Source: Sporocytophaga myxococcoides DSM 11118 (GTDB taxonomy: Bacteria; Bacteroidota; Bacteroidia; Cytophagales; Cytophagaceae). From it: 64,000 bases of DNA. A program made the position numbers and the translations under genes. The stretch lies in NCBI RefSeq assembly GCF_000426725.1, contig NZ_KE384561.1, forward strand, positions 289,092-353,091, given 5' to 3'. Shown piece after piece: positions 52,937-61,219 of this stretch. The notes beneath the pieces were generated by a model. It had not been told where the DNA came from. It saw only the letters and a program-made list of their open reading frames with translations, and searched no databases. How positions within the stretch are numbered: the first letter of the stretch is position 1; every line of letters starts with the position of its first letter.

Positions 52937-53860
52937 TTAAGTTTTAAGCATTCCGCTTTCTGCTTTAATAAAATCAATAATCTCAGCCTTCTGTGCGGGG
53001 TTAAACCAATGATATTCTTTATCTTTTTTAAACCAGGTTAACTGACGTTTCGCATACCTTCTGGAGTTCCGCTTCAACAAACGAATCATTTCTTCCCGTT
53101 CATAAATTCCATCAAAAAAATCAAAAACCTCTTTATATCCTACTGTTTGTAATGCATTCATATTTTTATATGGAATTAATGCCTTCACTTCTGCTTCCAG
53201 TCCGGCTTCCAACATTAAATCCATCCGGCGATTTATTCTTTCATATAATTCCTCTCTTGGCCGCTCCAGTCCTATTTTTATAATTTCAAAGTTTCTGGAT
53301 GCTTTTTCATTTTTTCTGTAAAAAGAAAATGGAATACCAGTACTTCTGATCACTTCAAGAGCTCTGAGAATCCTTTGATGATTGGACTTATCGACCTGTT
53401 CATAATAAACAGGATCAGACACCTTTAATTCTTCCAATAAAGGTGAAAGTCCTTTATCAGACAATTCTGAAACCAGCTGACTCCTGGTCTCCTCTTCCAC
53501 CTCAGGCATTTCGTCAAATCCTTCACAAACAGCCTTGATATATAATCCAGACCCTCCAGTAAGGATCAAATAATCCTTTTCTGTAAAAAGATGATCAATT
53601 AACTTTAAAGCTTCCTCTGAATATGATCCTGCATTGAATGGTTCTGCAATGGAGTGACTATCGATAAAGTAATGAACAACACTTTTCATTTCAGCTGCAG
53701 TAGGCTTGGCAGTTCCTATGCTCATTTCTTTGAAGAACTGTCTTGAATCAGCTGATATTACCGGAACAGCAAAATGCTGCGCCAGTTCGACACAAAGGTC
53801 AGTTTTGCCGACTGCAGTCGGTCCTGCAATTACTATCAGATATTTACTTCCCACTTTCAA
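52937..53860 (-). CDS. miaA: tRNA dimethylallyltransferase MiaA
   Basis: About 307 residues from a TTG at 53860; the open frame also has a TTG at 53878 and a GTG at 53854. The 18-bp to 35-bp overlap with the upstream glycosyltransferase depends on the start. P-loop IAGPTAVGKTD, SADSRQFFKEMSIGTAKPT, LTGGSGLYIKAVCEG and NHQRILRALEVI are family motifs. It adds the isopentenyl group to A37 of UNN-reading tRNAs, the first step toward ms2io6A; MiaE, the last enzyme, is encoded at 1513-2094. Confidence 0.93.
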   Translation of the reverse strand: MKVGSKYLIVIAGPTAVGKTDLCVELAQHFAVPVISADSRQFFKEMSIGTAKPTAAEMKSVVHYFIDSHSIAEPFNAGSYSEEALKLIDHLFTEKDYLILTGGSGLYIKAVCEGFDEMPEVEEETRSQLVSELSDKGLSPLLEELKVSDPVYYEQVDKSNHQRILRALEVIRSTGIPFSFYRKNEKASRNFEIIKIGLERPREELYERINRRMDLMLEAGLEAEVKALIPYKNMNALQTVGYKEVFDFFDGIYEREEMIRLLKRNSRRYAKRQLTWFKKDKEYHWFNPAQKAEIIDFIKAESGMLKT

Positions 53861-54938
53861 CCCTTTTATAAAAATCAACTAGTGCCTCAGATTCCTTTTC
53901 CCAATTGAAAATTTTTCTTGCTTTCAAAGCATTCTGCTTGATTTCATCATAGAGTGCAGGCTCATTCAGCAATCTATTGAAAGCCTTTACAATTTCTTCA
54001 TGTTTAAGATCAACCAGTAAAGCAAATGAATATACATCATTAAGATGTTTATATTCCGGAAAATTTATAGTTACCTGTGGAATTCCGGCCATCATATAAT
54101 CGAAAAACTTATTGGCAAGAGAATAGTAGTAACTGGCCCCTCTGTTTTCCAAAAGCAATACACCGGCATATGCTCCACGAATAATTTCCTTTAATTTTTC
54201 AGGTTCCACATAACCCAAAAATTTCACTTTACCATCCAGATCCATATCCTTTGCTTTAGCCTTCATGCTTTCAAACATTTCTCCATCTCCGCAGATATAA
54301 AGGCTGCAATTGATTTCAGGCATTGCATTGAGCATTTGTTCTATACCTCTTCCTTCATTTACTGCTCCTGCATATACTATATATTTTTCCTTGGATGTTT
54401 CAGGGTCAACCGGCTTGTACAAAGGAAGATTTCTTATCAAGGAAAAACTAACTCCGGGATACCTTTCTTCAAAGATTCTCCTCACTCCTTCACTCACTGT
54501 ATATGAATACTTTACTTTTGGCACTATATAATTCTCAAGCTTCAGCCACATAGACCTTACAACAGGTCTTCTGACAACTTCAATTACCTCTGTAAATAAC
54601 TCATGAGCGTCATACACCAAAGGTTTATTTTTCACCTTCGAAACAACATAACAGGGAAGAATTGTATCAAGGTCAATTGCGCAGATTATATCTGCCCTTC
54701 TGAACATAAGAAAAAATAAAAGACGAAAATTATATTCCAGATAAAAAAGCTTCCCGTTTTCAAAAAAACAATCAAGCCTCTTTTGCTCAAACAATTGATG
54801 TTTTAACTCTATAGATTTTTTTCTTTTCCTACCTACCAGAAGAACAGAATGCCCGGCCTTAGCCAATGTGGATGAAATCCTTTGCATTCTTTGATCATAA
54901 GATAGATCGTTTGTTACCGTAAAAATGATTCTGGCCAT
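53844..54938 (-). CDS. Family 4-like glycosyltransferase
   Basis: 364 residues, GT-B type. N-terminal ARIIFTVTNDLSYDQRMQRISSTLAKAGHSVLLVGRKRKKS, then C-terminal YIVYAGAVNEGRGIEQMLNAMPEINCSLYICGDGEMFESMKAKA and GVLLLENRGASYYYSLANKFFDYMMAGIPQVTINFPEY. Role in envelope glycan is presumed. The miaA reading frame begins inside its 3' end, indicating coupling of two unrelated functions. Confidence 0.88.
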   Translation of the reverse strand: MARIIFTVTNDLSYDQRMQRISSTLAKAGHSVLLVGRKRKKSIELKHQLFEQKRLDCFFENGKLFYLEYNFRLLFFLMFRRADIICAIDLDTILPCYVVSKVKNKPLVYDAHELFTEVIEVVRRPVVRSMWLKLENYIVPKVKYSYTVSEGVRRIFEERYPGVSFSLIRNLPLYKPVDPETSKEKYIVYAGAVNEGRGIEQMLNAMPEINCSLYICGDGEMFESMKAKAKDMDLDGKVKFLGYVEPEKLKEIIRGAYAGVLLLENRGASYYYSLANKFFDYMMAGIPQVTINFPEYKHLNDVYSFALLVDLKHEEIVKAFNRLLNEPALYDEIKQNALKARKIFNWEKESEALVDFYKRVESGK

Positions 54939-55250
54939 TGCCTATTTTTTTGCAAATTAAACCGGGATTAAGCATTAAAAAAAATATCATTATTAATCAA
55001 TTCATTAGAATTTATAATAAAGTATAGATTATAATGATTAACAGGATTTTCAACGGCTATGATTATTTTGAGTTAAAAATTGTAGCCTGAATTATTGTAT
55101 TATAAATGAACTGAAAAATATTTTTCAAGGAATACATTTAAAACATTTTAATAACCAGCAACTTACAATCAAAGGCTTTTTGGCGTAAAAAAAGATTTTA
55201 TAGATCAAATTGATTATATTTGTTTAAGTCGATCCATCCTCTGAGTACCC
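54939..55250. other. 312-bp AT-rich gap
   Basis: No gene. The only element I can point to is the -7-like box at 55215-55222 that belongs to the histidine kinase downstream. Confidence 0.5.
55215..55222 (+). promoter_or_regulatory. Putative -7 box of the hybrid histidine kinase
   Basis: TATATTTG matches TAnnTTTG, 28 bp before the ATG at 55251. The nearest upstream TTTG (55179-55182) is 32 bp away, too far for a -33 partner. Confidence 0.4.
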
Positions 55251-58200
55251 ATGGAATTAGAAAATAAATCGAGAGAAGAACTAGCTGCGGAGATCCTGAA
55301 GCTTCAGGATAAAATAAACTTAATTGAAAGGCAATCTGATAAAAAATTACCAGAGATTGACCTTAATTTTCGTAATGCCCTGGAAAAAATTACCCTATTC
55401 GCTCTGAGTATCAATCAGGACGGAAAAATTGCCTATTGCAACCAGACTTTTGCTGATTTTATTGGAGCATCTAAGGAAGTCCTTTTAGGAAAGGAATGGA
55501 CAAGTATTGTACATAAAGGTAAAGGCCAGGATGATCGTGGGATTTTTAGCCTGATTGAGAATGGCCAACTTTTTAATAATATCAAGAGAAAAATCATAGC
55601 CAAAGACGGACAAATAAGAACTGTCAGATTTCAGGTTTTGATTCAAAACAATTCGGATGGAAAGCTTTCAGAAACTACTCTCGTGGGGGAAGATGTCACA
55701 GAAAAAAAGAGGGTAATAAAAGCTTTAAAAGAAAGTAATGAGCAACTTCACGATCTTTTTGAAAATGCTAATGACCTTATTCAGGTATTTTCTCTTGAAG
55801 GTGATATTATTTTTGTAAACAATGCCTGGAAGAATACCCTTGGGTATGTAGATGACGAGATTACTAGTCTTAATTTTAAAGAGATTGTTCACAAGGACTA
55901 CCAGCAAGCGACCTTTGATCATTTACAAAAAATATTAAGCGGAGAGAAAGGCGACAAAATTGAAACTGTTTTCACTACGAAAGCTGGTAAATCCATACAT
56001 GTTATAGGTAGTGTAAACGTTCGATATGAGAAAGAAAAGCCAATTGCATTCAGAGGCATATTTCACGACAACACTGAAAGGATAAGAGCAGAAAGAGGGG
56101 TTACCCTTTATTACAAAATTGCCAACCTTACCATAAGCAGCAATAACCTGGAATCTCTCCTTTACAATATCCACCAGGAGCTTAAGACAATCATTGCTGT
56201 TAACAACTTTCACGTTGCACTTTATGATAAGGATAAAAACTATCTGAACTTTCCATACTATGTTGATGAAAACTTCGGAGATAGAATTACTACCCAAAAA
56301 AGGATTGTAGGAAAAGGCTTAACTGAATATTCTCTCTTTAACGACAAGCCTACTTTTCTTTATGAAGAAGACATTCACGAACTGGCAGCTTCAGGAAAAG
56401 TAGAATTAATGGGTCCGGTACCCAAAATTTGGCTGGGAGTTCCTTTACGCCTGGAAAACCGTACCATTGGAGTCATTGCAGTAAAAAGCCATAGTGACAG
56501 AAATAAATTCAAGAGAAGGCACCTTGATCTTCTGGATTTTATTTCAGGTCAGATTGCCATTGCAATTGAGAGAAAGAGAAATGAAGAAAAGATCCTTGAA
56601 CAAACTGCAAGATTAAATTCAATTTTTGAAAGCAGTTCTCACCTGATATGGTCTGTTAACAGGCAAAGAGGGCTTACCTCTTTCAACAGAAATTATGCTG
56701 AAGCTATAAAAAGGAAATTCGGTTCTTATCCGGAACTTGACCAAGCCTCTGAAAAACCTAAAATATTAATGCTTTCAGACGAAATTTACCATGATTTCGT
56801 CAATGCAAGGTATAAAGAAGCATTTGAAGGAAAGCAGCAACACTTTGAAGCCCGAACAATCATTGATGGAAGGGAAACATGGAGAGAAACCTTTCTGAAT
56901 CCTATATTCCTTCCGGATGGACGAATAGAAGAAGTTTCAGGTATTTCACATGATATTACAGAAAAGAAACATTGGGAAATAGCTCTGCAAGAAAGCGAGG
57001 AGAAGTTTCGTAATATATTTGAATCCTTTCAGGACATCTATTACAGAACAGATGTTCATGGCAGAATCAATATGATAAGTCCTTCTGGATGTGAGCTAAG
57101 CGGATATAGCCAGGATCAGATCATTGGGCGACACATTACAGAGTTCTATGTTAGTCCTAAAAAACAAACAGCGCTTGTAAAACAATTGCTACGTACAGGT
57201 ACTATCCGAAACTATGAGAACAACCTGGTGCTAAAAGACGGAACGGTAATCCAGTCCATTTCAAATATCAGGCTAATTTATAGCAAAGAAGGTAAACCTA
57301 TTGCTGTAGATGGAGTAGCCAGAGATATTACATATTTGAAGAAGGCTTCGGAAGAATTGCTTAAAGCTAAGGAAATAGCAGAAAGATCACTGAAAGTAAA
57401 AGAAAGTTTCCTTGCCAACATGAGTCATGAGATCAGAACACCAATGAACGGAATCATCGGAGTGATTGATCTGTTATTTGATTCTCACCTCGATGAAGAA
57501 CAGAGAAAGTATGTTCAAACTATAAAGAAGTCTTCAGAGACTCTTTTGACCATTCTGAATGACATACTTGACCTTTCTAAAATTGAAGCAGGTAAGATGC
57601 AGCTTCGTCTTACTTCAGTTTCAATTGAGTCTACCGTTGAAAAATTATTTTCATTATTCTATCAACAGGCAGCTTCCAAGAAGATTGATTTTGCCTTTAC
57701 TATTGACGAAAACATTCCAAAATATATTCTTGCTGATGAAATAAGGTTATTGCAGATCATGTCTAACCTTACCAGTAATTCAATAAAATTTACCGATCAT
57801 GGAAGTGTAAATATCGAGCTGGTGCTTGACGAGAAAAAAGGAAGTACCTACAAAATAAAAGTATTGATAAAAGACACTGGGATTGGTATTTCCGAAGAAA
57901 ATAAGAAAAAGCTATTCGAATCTTTTAGTCAGGTAGATACCTCTTCCACCAAAGCCTATGCAGGTACAGGTTTAGGGTTGTCTATATCGAAAGAGCTGTG
58001 TAAAATGATGAACGGACAGATTGGTGTGGAATCTGAGTTAGGTTTGGGTAGTACCTTCTGGTTTACTTTCGAAGCACAGGAGAGTAAGCGGGTATCGCCT
58101 AAAGCAAGCCTTTCGGAAAACCTATCCGAGACAAGCAAATCTTATTCTGATGATCCATTGAATGTGCTGCTGGTAGATGATAATCAGATCAATCAATTTG

Positions 58201-58910
58201 TTGCCAATGAGATATTGAAGAAAGCAGGCTGCAAAGTGGATATAGCCGAAAACGGAATTGAAGCAATTGCAAAAGTAAAGTCAAAGTCTTATGACCTGAT
58301 TTTTATGGATATTCAAATGCCTCAGATGGACGGAGTAACAGCAACAAAAGAAATACGAAAGCTAAACCTTGCTCAAACACCTCCTATTATTGCGATGACG
58401 GCCTATTCCATGAAGGAGGATAAGGAAAAGTTTATTAAAGATGGAATGGACGACTATTTATCCAAACCTATAAAACCTGAAAATTTAATTAATAAGCTGA
58501 GAGAATGGAGTAGACATAAAAAGTCTGAGACAAAATCCGAGACAAATACCAATCAGGAAACATTAAAAACCAACGATGCAATTCTGAATCAGGAGGTTTT
58601 GGATAAACTGAAAGTTTTTGCTGATTCTGACACTTTACTAAATATCTATAACGACTTTGAAACAGAGGCTATTGAGCAAATAGAGGCATGTAAAAATTCT
58701 TTTAAAACAGAAGATATTAAGAATATTTTAAATAATTTGCATACTTTAAAAGGGACATCCGGAACTCTCGGAATAGCAAGAGTGGAGAAGCTGGCAAGAG
58801 AAATAGAGGGTAGGCTAAAACAAAACAATTTAACCAATCTGGAAGAGGGTCTGAATGAATTAGATAACGCCTTTCAGGAATTCAGAGATTATTACAAAAA
58901 TATTTTTTAA
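55251..58910 (+). CDS. Hybrid sensor histidine kinase (PAS x4, GAF, HisKA, ATPase, receiver, Hpt)
   Basis: 1219 residues, no transmembrane segment, so a cytosolic sensor. Order: short coiled coil (1-30), PAS (about 45-155), PAS (about 165-280), GAF (about 290-445), PAS (about 455-580), PAS (about 585-700), HisKA with phospho-His H726 in NMSHEIRTPMNG, HATPase with NLTSNSIKFTDHG, DTGIGI and GTGLGLSI (about 835-950), receiver with D1020 in FMDIQMPQMDG (about 970-1085), and C-terminal Hpt with H1164 in LHTLKGTSG. All phosphorelay residues are intact, so a His-Asp-His chain can hand phosphate to the receiver protein encoded next. Ligands of the PAS/GAF domains are unknown. Confidence 0.95.
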   Translation: MELENKSREELAAEILKLQDKINLIERQSDKKLPEIDLNFRNALEKITLFALSINQDGKIAYCNQTFADFIGASKEVLLGKEWTSIVHKGKGQDDRGIFSLIENGQLFNNIKRKIIAKDGQIRTVRFQVLIQNNSDGKLSETTLVGEDVTEKKRVIKALKESNEQLHDLFENANDLIQVFSLEGDIIFVNNAWKNTLGYVDDEITSLNFKEIVHKDYQQATFDHLQKILSGEKGDKIETVFTTKAGKSIHVIGSVNVRYEKEKPIAFRGIFHDNTERIRAERGVTLYYKIANLTISSNNLESLLYNIHQELKTIIAVNNFHVALYDKDKNYLNFPYYVDENFGDRITTQKRIVGKGLTEYSLFNDKPTFLYEEDIHELAASGKVELMGPVPKIWLGVPLRLENRTIGVIAVKSHSDRNKFKRRHLDLLDFISGQIAIAIERKRNEEKILEQTARLNSIFESSSHLIWSVNRQRGLTSFNRNYAEAIKRKFGSYPELDQASEKPKILMLSDEIYHDFVNARYKEAFEGKQQHFEARTIIDGRETWRETFLNPIFLPDGRIEEVSGISHDITEKKHWEIALQESEEKFRNIFESFQDIYYRTDVHGRINMISPSGCELSGYSQDQIIGRHITEFYVSPKKQTALVKQLLRTGTIRNYENNLVLKDGTVIQSISNIRLIYSKEGKPIAVDGVARDITYLKKASEELLKAKEIAERSLKVKESFLANMSHEIRTPMNGIIGVIDLLFDSHLDEEQRKYVQTIKKSSETLLTILNDILDLSKIEAGKMQLRLTSVSIESTVEKLFSLFYQQAASKKIDFAFTIDENIPKYILADEIRLLQIMSNLTSNSIKFTDHGSVNIELVLDEKKGSTYKIKVLIKDTGIGISEENKKKLFESFSQVDTSSTKAYAGTGLGLSISKELCKMMNGQIGVESELGLGSTFWFTFEAQESKRVSPKASLSENLSETSKSYSDDPLNVLLVDDNQINQFVANEILKKAGCKVDIAENGIEAIAKVKSKSYDLIFMDIQMPQMDGVTATKEIRKLNLAQTPPIIAMTAYSMKEDKEKFIKDGMDDYLSKPIKPENLINKLREWSRHKKSETKSETNTNQETLKTNDAILNQEVLDKLKVFADSDTLLNIYNDFETEAIEQIEACKNSFKTEDIKNILNNLHTLKGTSGTLGIARVEKLAREIEGRLKQNNLTNLEEGLNELDNAFQEFRDYYKNIF

Positions 58911-58922
58911 AGAATAGAGATT

Positions 58923-59300
58923 ATGAGCACTTACAAGAAAGTTCTTATTGCCGAGGATAGTTCAGTAATTCAAAACCTGACCAAAAAGATCCTGGAATTT
59001 CAGAATTACAAAATTTCAAGCGTAAAAAACGGGAAGGACGTATTAAAAGCTGTTGAATCAGAGAATTACGACATAATTTTAATGGATATAAACATGCCAC
59101 TTATGGATGGTATGACTTGCGCTAAAGAAATCAGAAAAAACCCTGATTCTGTAAAATCGAAAGTACCCATTGTGGCAATAACAGGAAATGCTAAAAACTA
59201 TAGCGATAAAGATTTTGTTGATGCCGGAATAAATGAGTATCTTCAGAAACCTCTCGATTTCGACAAACTGGTTGAAACCGTGAAAAAATGGACTTTATAA
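58923..59300 (+). CDS. Single-domain CheY-like response regulator
   Basis: 125 residues. Receiver with acidic pocket (IAEDSSVIQNLT), phospho-Asp D55 in LMDINMPLMDG, Thr in VAITGNAKN and Lys in YLQKPLDFDKL. No output domain, so it acts by protein contact. It begins 12 bp after the hybrid kinase and most likely receives phosphate from the kinase's Hpt domain (H1164). Start ATG at 58923. Confidence 0.93.
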   Translation: MSTYKKVLIAEDSSVIQNLTKKILEFQNYKISSVKNGKDVLKAVESENYDIILMDINMPLMDGMTCAKEIRKNPDSVKSKVPIVAITGNAKNYSDKDFVDAGINEYLQKPLDFDKLVETVKKWTL

Positions 59301-59303
59301 ATT

Positions 59304-59579
59304 ATGCAAATAAAATACACCAATCAGTTTTTAAATAAACTGGAAGATATTTTCGCAGAGTCTGAATATATGCTCAGATATGAAAAAGGCAATTTTCATT
59401 CAGGCTACTGCATTTTAAAAGACACAAAAGTAGCGGTTGTCAATAAATATTTTCCGGTTGAAGGTAAAATCAACTGCTTAATAGAAATTCTTCGTTCCAT
59501 TAAGCTTGATGTATCAAGATTGAGTGAAAAAAACAAAAAGTTTTATCTGGAAATCAATCAAACTGAATTATCGCTTTGA
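59304..59579 (+). CDS. Small protein of unknown function in the signalling operon
   Basis: 91 residues: MQIKYTNQFLNKLEDIFAESEYMLRYEKGNFHSGYCILKDTKVAVV..., with a two-strand/helix look and no membrane segment. I recall such short proteins next to this MBL-fold hydrolase in Bacteroidetes but not their function. It begins 3 bp after the regulator's stop; the following gene overlaps its stop (TTGA), so translation of both is coupled. Confidence 0.72.
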   Translation: MQIKYTNQFLNKLEDIFAESEYMLRYEKGNFHSGYCILKDTKVAVVNKYFPVEGKINCLIEILRSIKLDVSRLSEKNKKFYLEINQTELSL

Positions 59580-60346
59580 TCATTTCATTTCTGGGTACCG
59601 GTACATCTCAGGGCATACCTGTAATCGGCTGCGATTGCGAGGTATGCACTTCTCTTGACTTCAGAGACAAAAGGCTCAGAACTTCCATTCATATTCAAAC
59701 GGAGGATCAAAGCATTGTAGTGGATACCGGCCCGGATTTCAGAACCCAGGCTTTAAGACAAAGAATTAAGAAGCTGGATGCCGTTTTAATTACTCACGCA
59801 CATAAAGATCATACGGCAGGCCTCGATGATATCAGAGCTTACAATTATTCTCAGAAAAAAGATATGCCGGTGTATGGCAGGCTTGCCACTCTGGAGCAGT
59901 TGAAAAAAGAATTCTCTTACGCTTTCACTGAATTTAAATACCCGGGAGTTCCTGAAATAACGCTTGTTGAAATTGAAAATAAACCATTTAGTATAGGGAA
60001 AACCGAAATTACCCCAATTGAGGTAATGCATTACAAAATGCCGGTCTTTGGTTTCCGAATAAAGGATTTTACCTATATCACTGATGCTAATTATATTTCA
60101 GATCATGAACTTGAAAAAATACAGGGTACAAAAGTTTTAATACTGAATGCCCTGCAAAAACAAGAGCATATCTCACATTTCAATCTTGAACAGGCTCTGC
60201 ATATCGTAGATAAAATAAAACCTCAAAAAGCATACTTTACACATATGGCCCATAAAATGGGTTTACATCGAAGTGTGGAAATTGAACTTCCTGCCAACGT
60301 TCATTTGGCTTATGATGGACAAGTTATAGATATGAGCAGCATTTAG
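59576..60346 (+). CDS. MBL-fold metal-dependent hydrolase (PhnP-like)
   Basis: 256 residues starting at a TTG that overlaps the previous stop by 4 bp. Metallo-beta-lactamase fold: FLGTGTSQGIPVIGCDCEVCTS at the N-terminus (C19/C21/C24 region as in PhnP-type proteins that bind an extra zinc), DTGPDF, the catalytic HxHxDH in ITHAHKDHTAGLDDIR, and late ITDAN, FTHMAHKMG. PhnP hydrolyses cyclic phosphodiesters; the substrate here is not known. Confidence 0.9.
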   Translation: MIISFLGTGTSQGIPVIGCDCEVCTSLDFRDKRLRTSIHIQTEDQSIVVDTGPDFRTQALRQRIKKLDAVLITHAHKDHTAGLDDIRAYNYSQKKDMPVYGRLATLEQLKKEFSYAFTEFKYPGVPEITLVEIENKPFSIGKTEITPIEVMHYKMPVFGFRIKDFTYITDANYISDHELEKIQGTKVLILNALQKQEHISHFNLEQALHIVDKIKPQKAYFTHMAHKMGLHRSVEIELPANVHLAYDGQVIDMSSI

Positions 60347-60420
60347 ATTTGTTGCTCTTGCTCACACTCTTGCTTCGTTCTATCTGAATCGCAAATAAAT
60401 TGGGCTAGTTTATTACGATA

Positions 60421-60449
60421 AAAAAAGGCTGCCCTTTTACAGGCAGCCC
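60421..60449 (-). terminator. Terminator of the minus-strand lipoprotein gene
   Basis: On the minus strand GGCTGCC, 8-nt loop, GGCAGCC, then a T-run (arms 60442-60448 and 60427-60433). It lies 96 bp past the lipoprotein stop. Confidence 0.8.
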
Positions 60450-60544
60450 ATATATTTAAATAACTTTTAGCTATTTAAGATATTCGAAGGTTTCCTTCTT
60501 CACTTTCCTTTCTCCCTCGTACCTTCTAATAATATAACCGTTTG

Positions 60545-61138
60545 CTACAATGATTTGTTCATTTTAGAACAAGATTCTCCGTGAAGCACTTCATTCTTAA
60601 CTTCCTCTGTTGCCTCACTAGCTTTTTTTCTTCCAGGACAACAAGTACGAACCTCTGCATCTGCGGAGTCCCTGCTTTGAAGTTCCTCATAGAACCCAGG
60701 GGGAATAAACGCGGTTTCAGGATATATATATCCTTTTTGAAGATAAGAAGAGTCTCTCTGGGCATAATATACCTCCAGACCAATCCAATCTTCATACCTT
60801 ATAGGATTTACATCACCTTCGGGATATCTGTGAGGATTGCTTCCTCCCAGGTAATCATTGAACCTGTTATACTCATAATCCATATTTTCATAGATAACAT
60901 GGTTCCCAAAAGAATTGAGCTTAAGAGTATTTTGCTCTGAAGTGATTTTTTCATCCTCAAACCACTCATGAAAATAACTAGGGCTATGGTGACCCGAGTT
61001 CTGATTATCCGCAGAGCTTACTTTCTGTCCTGGCAATGAAGATGTCGTAAACTGCTGATGTCCTCCTATTTCCTCATAAGCACAAGAGGATAACATTCCT
61101 CCTATCAGAAGGAATAACAGGTTTTTAATTTTTCTCAT
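60545..61138 (-). CDS. Lipoprotein of unknown function with strong Shine-Dalgarno
   Basis: 197 residues from the ATG at 61138 (an earlier in-frame start at 61168 adds no signal sequence and overlaps the ribosome-binding site). Lipoprotein signal MRKIKNLLFLLIGGMLSSC with lipobox cysteine C19. The rest is hydrophilic, rich in Tyr, Asp and Glu, with a late RTCCPGRKK and a Ser/Lys tail. I recognise no family. Sequence between it and its terminator contains an open but start-less 29-codon frame that resembles a remnant. Confidence 0.65.
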   Translation of the reverse strand: MRKIKNLLFLLIGGMLSSCAYEEIGGHQQFTTSSLPGQKVSSADNQNSGHHSPSYFHEWFEDEKITSEQNTLKLNSFGNHVIYENMDYEYNRFNDYLGGSNPHRYPEGDVNPIRYEDWIGLEVYYAQRDSSYLQKGYIYPETAFIPPGFYEELQSRDSADAEVRTCCPGRKKASEATEEVKNEVLHGESCSKMNKSL

Positions 61139-61146
61139 ATAATTCT

Positions 61147-61153
61147 CTCCTTT
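61147..61153 (-). promoter_or_regulatory. Shine-Dalgarno AAAGGAG of the lipoprotein gene
   Basis: On the minus strand AAAGGAG is separated by 8 nt from the ATG at 61138, an ideal site. Most other genes in the window lack one, as is usual in Bacteroidetes. It fixes the start at 61138. Confidence 0.75.
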
Positions 61154-61219
61154 CACATACACATCCATAAAAAGAACTATAAAAGAATTTCAAAAGTTAT
61201 GAGCTATCTGCCAGTCTGA

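Noticed and set aside
60559-60795. Minus-strand 78-codon frame within the lipoprotein gene
   Set aside because: Shifted frame of the lipoprotein coding region, with no signal or family features.
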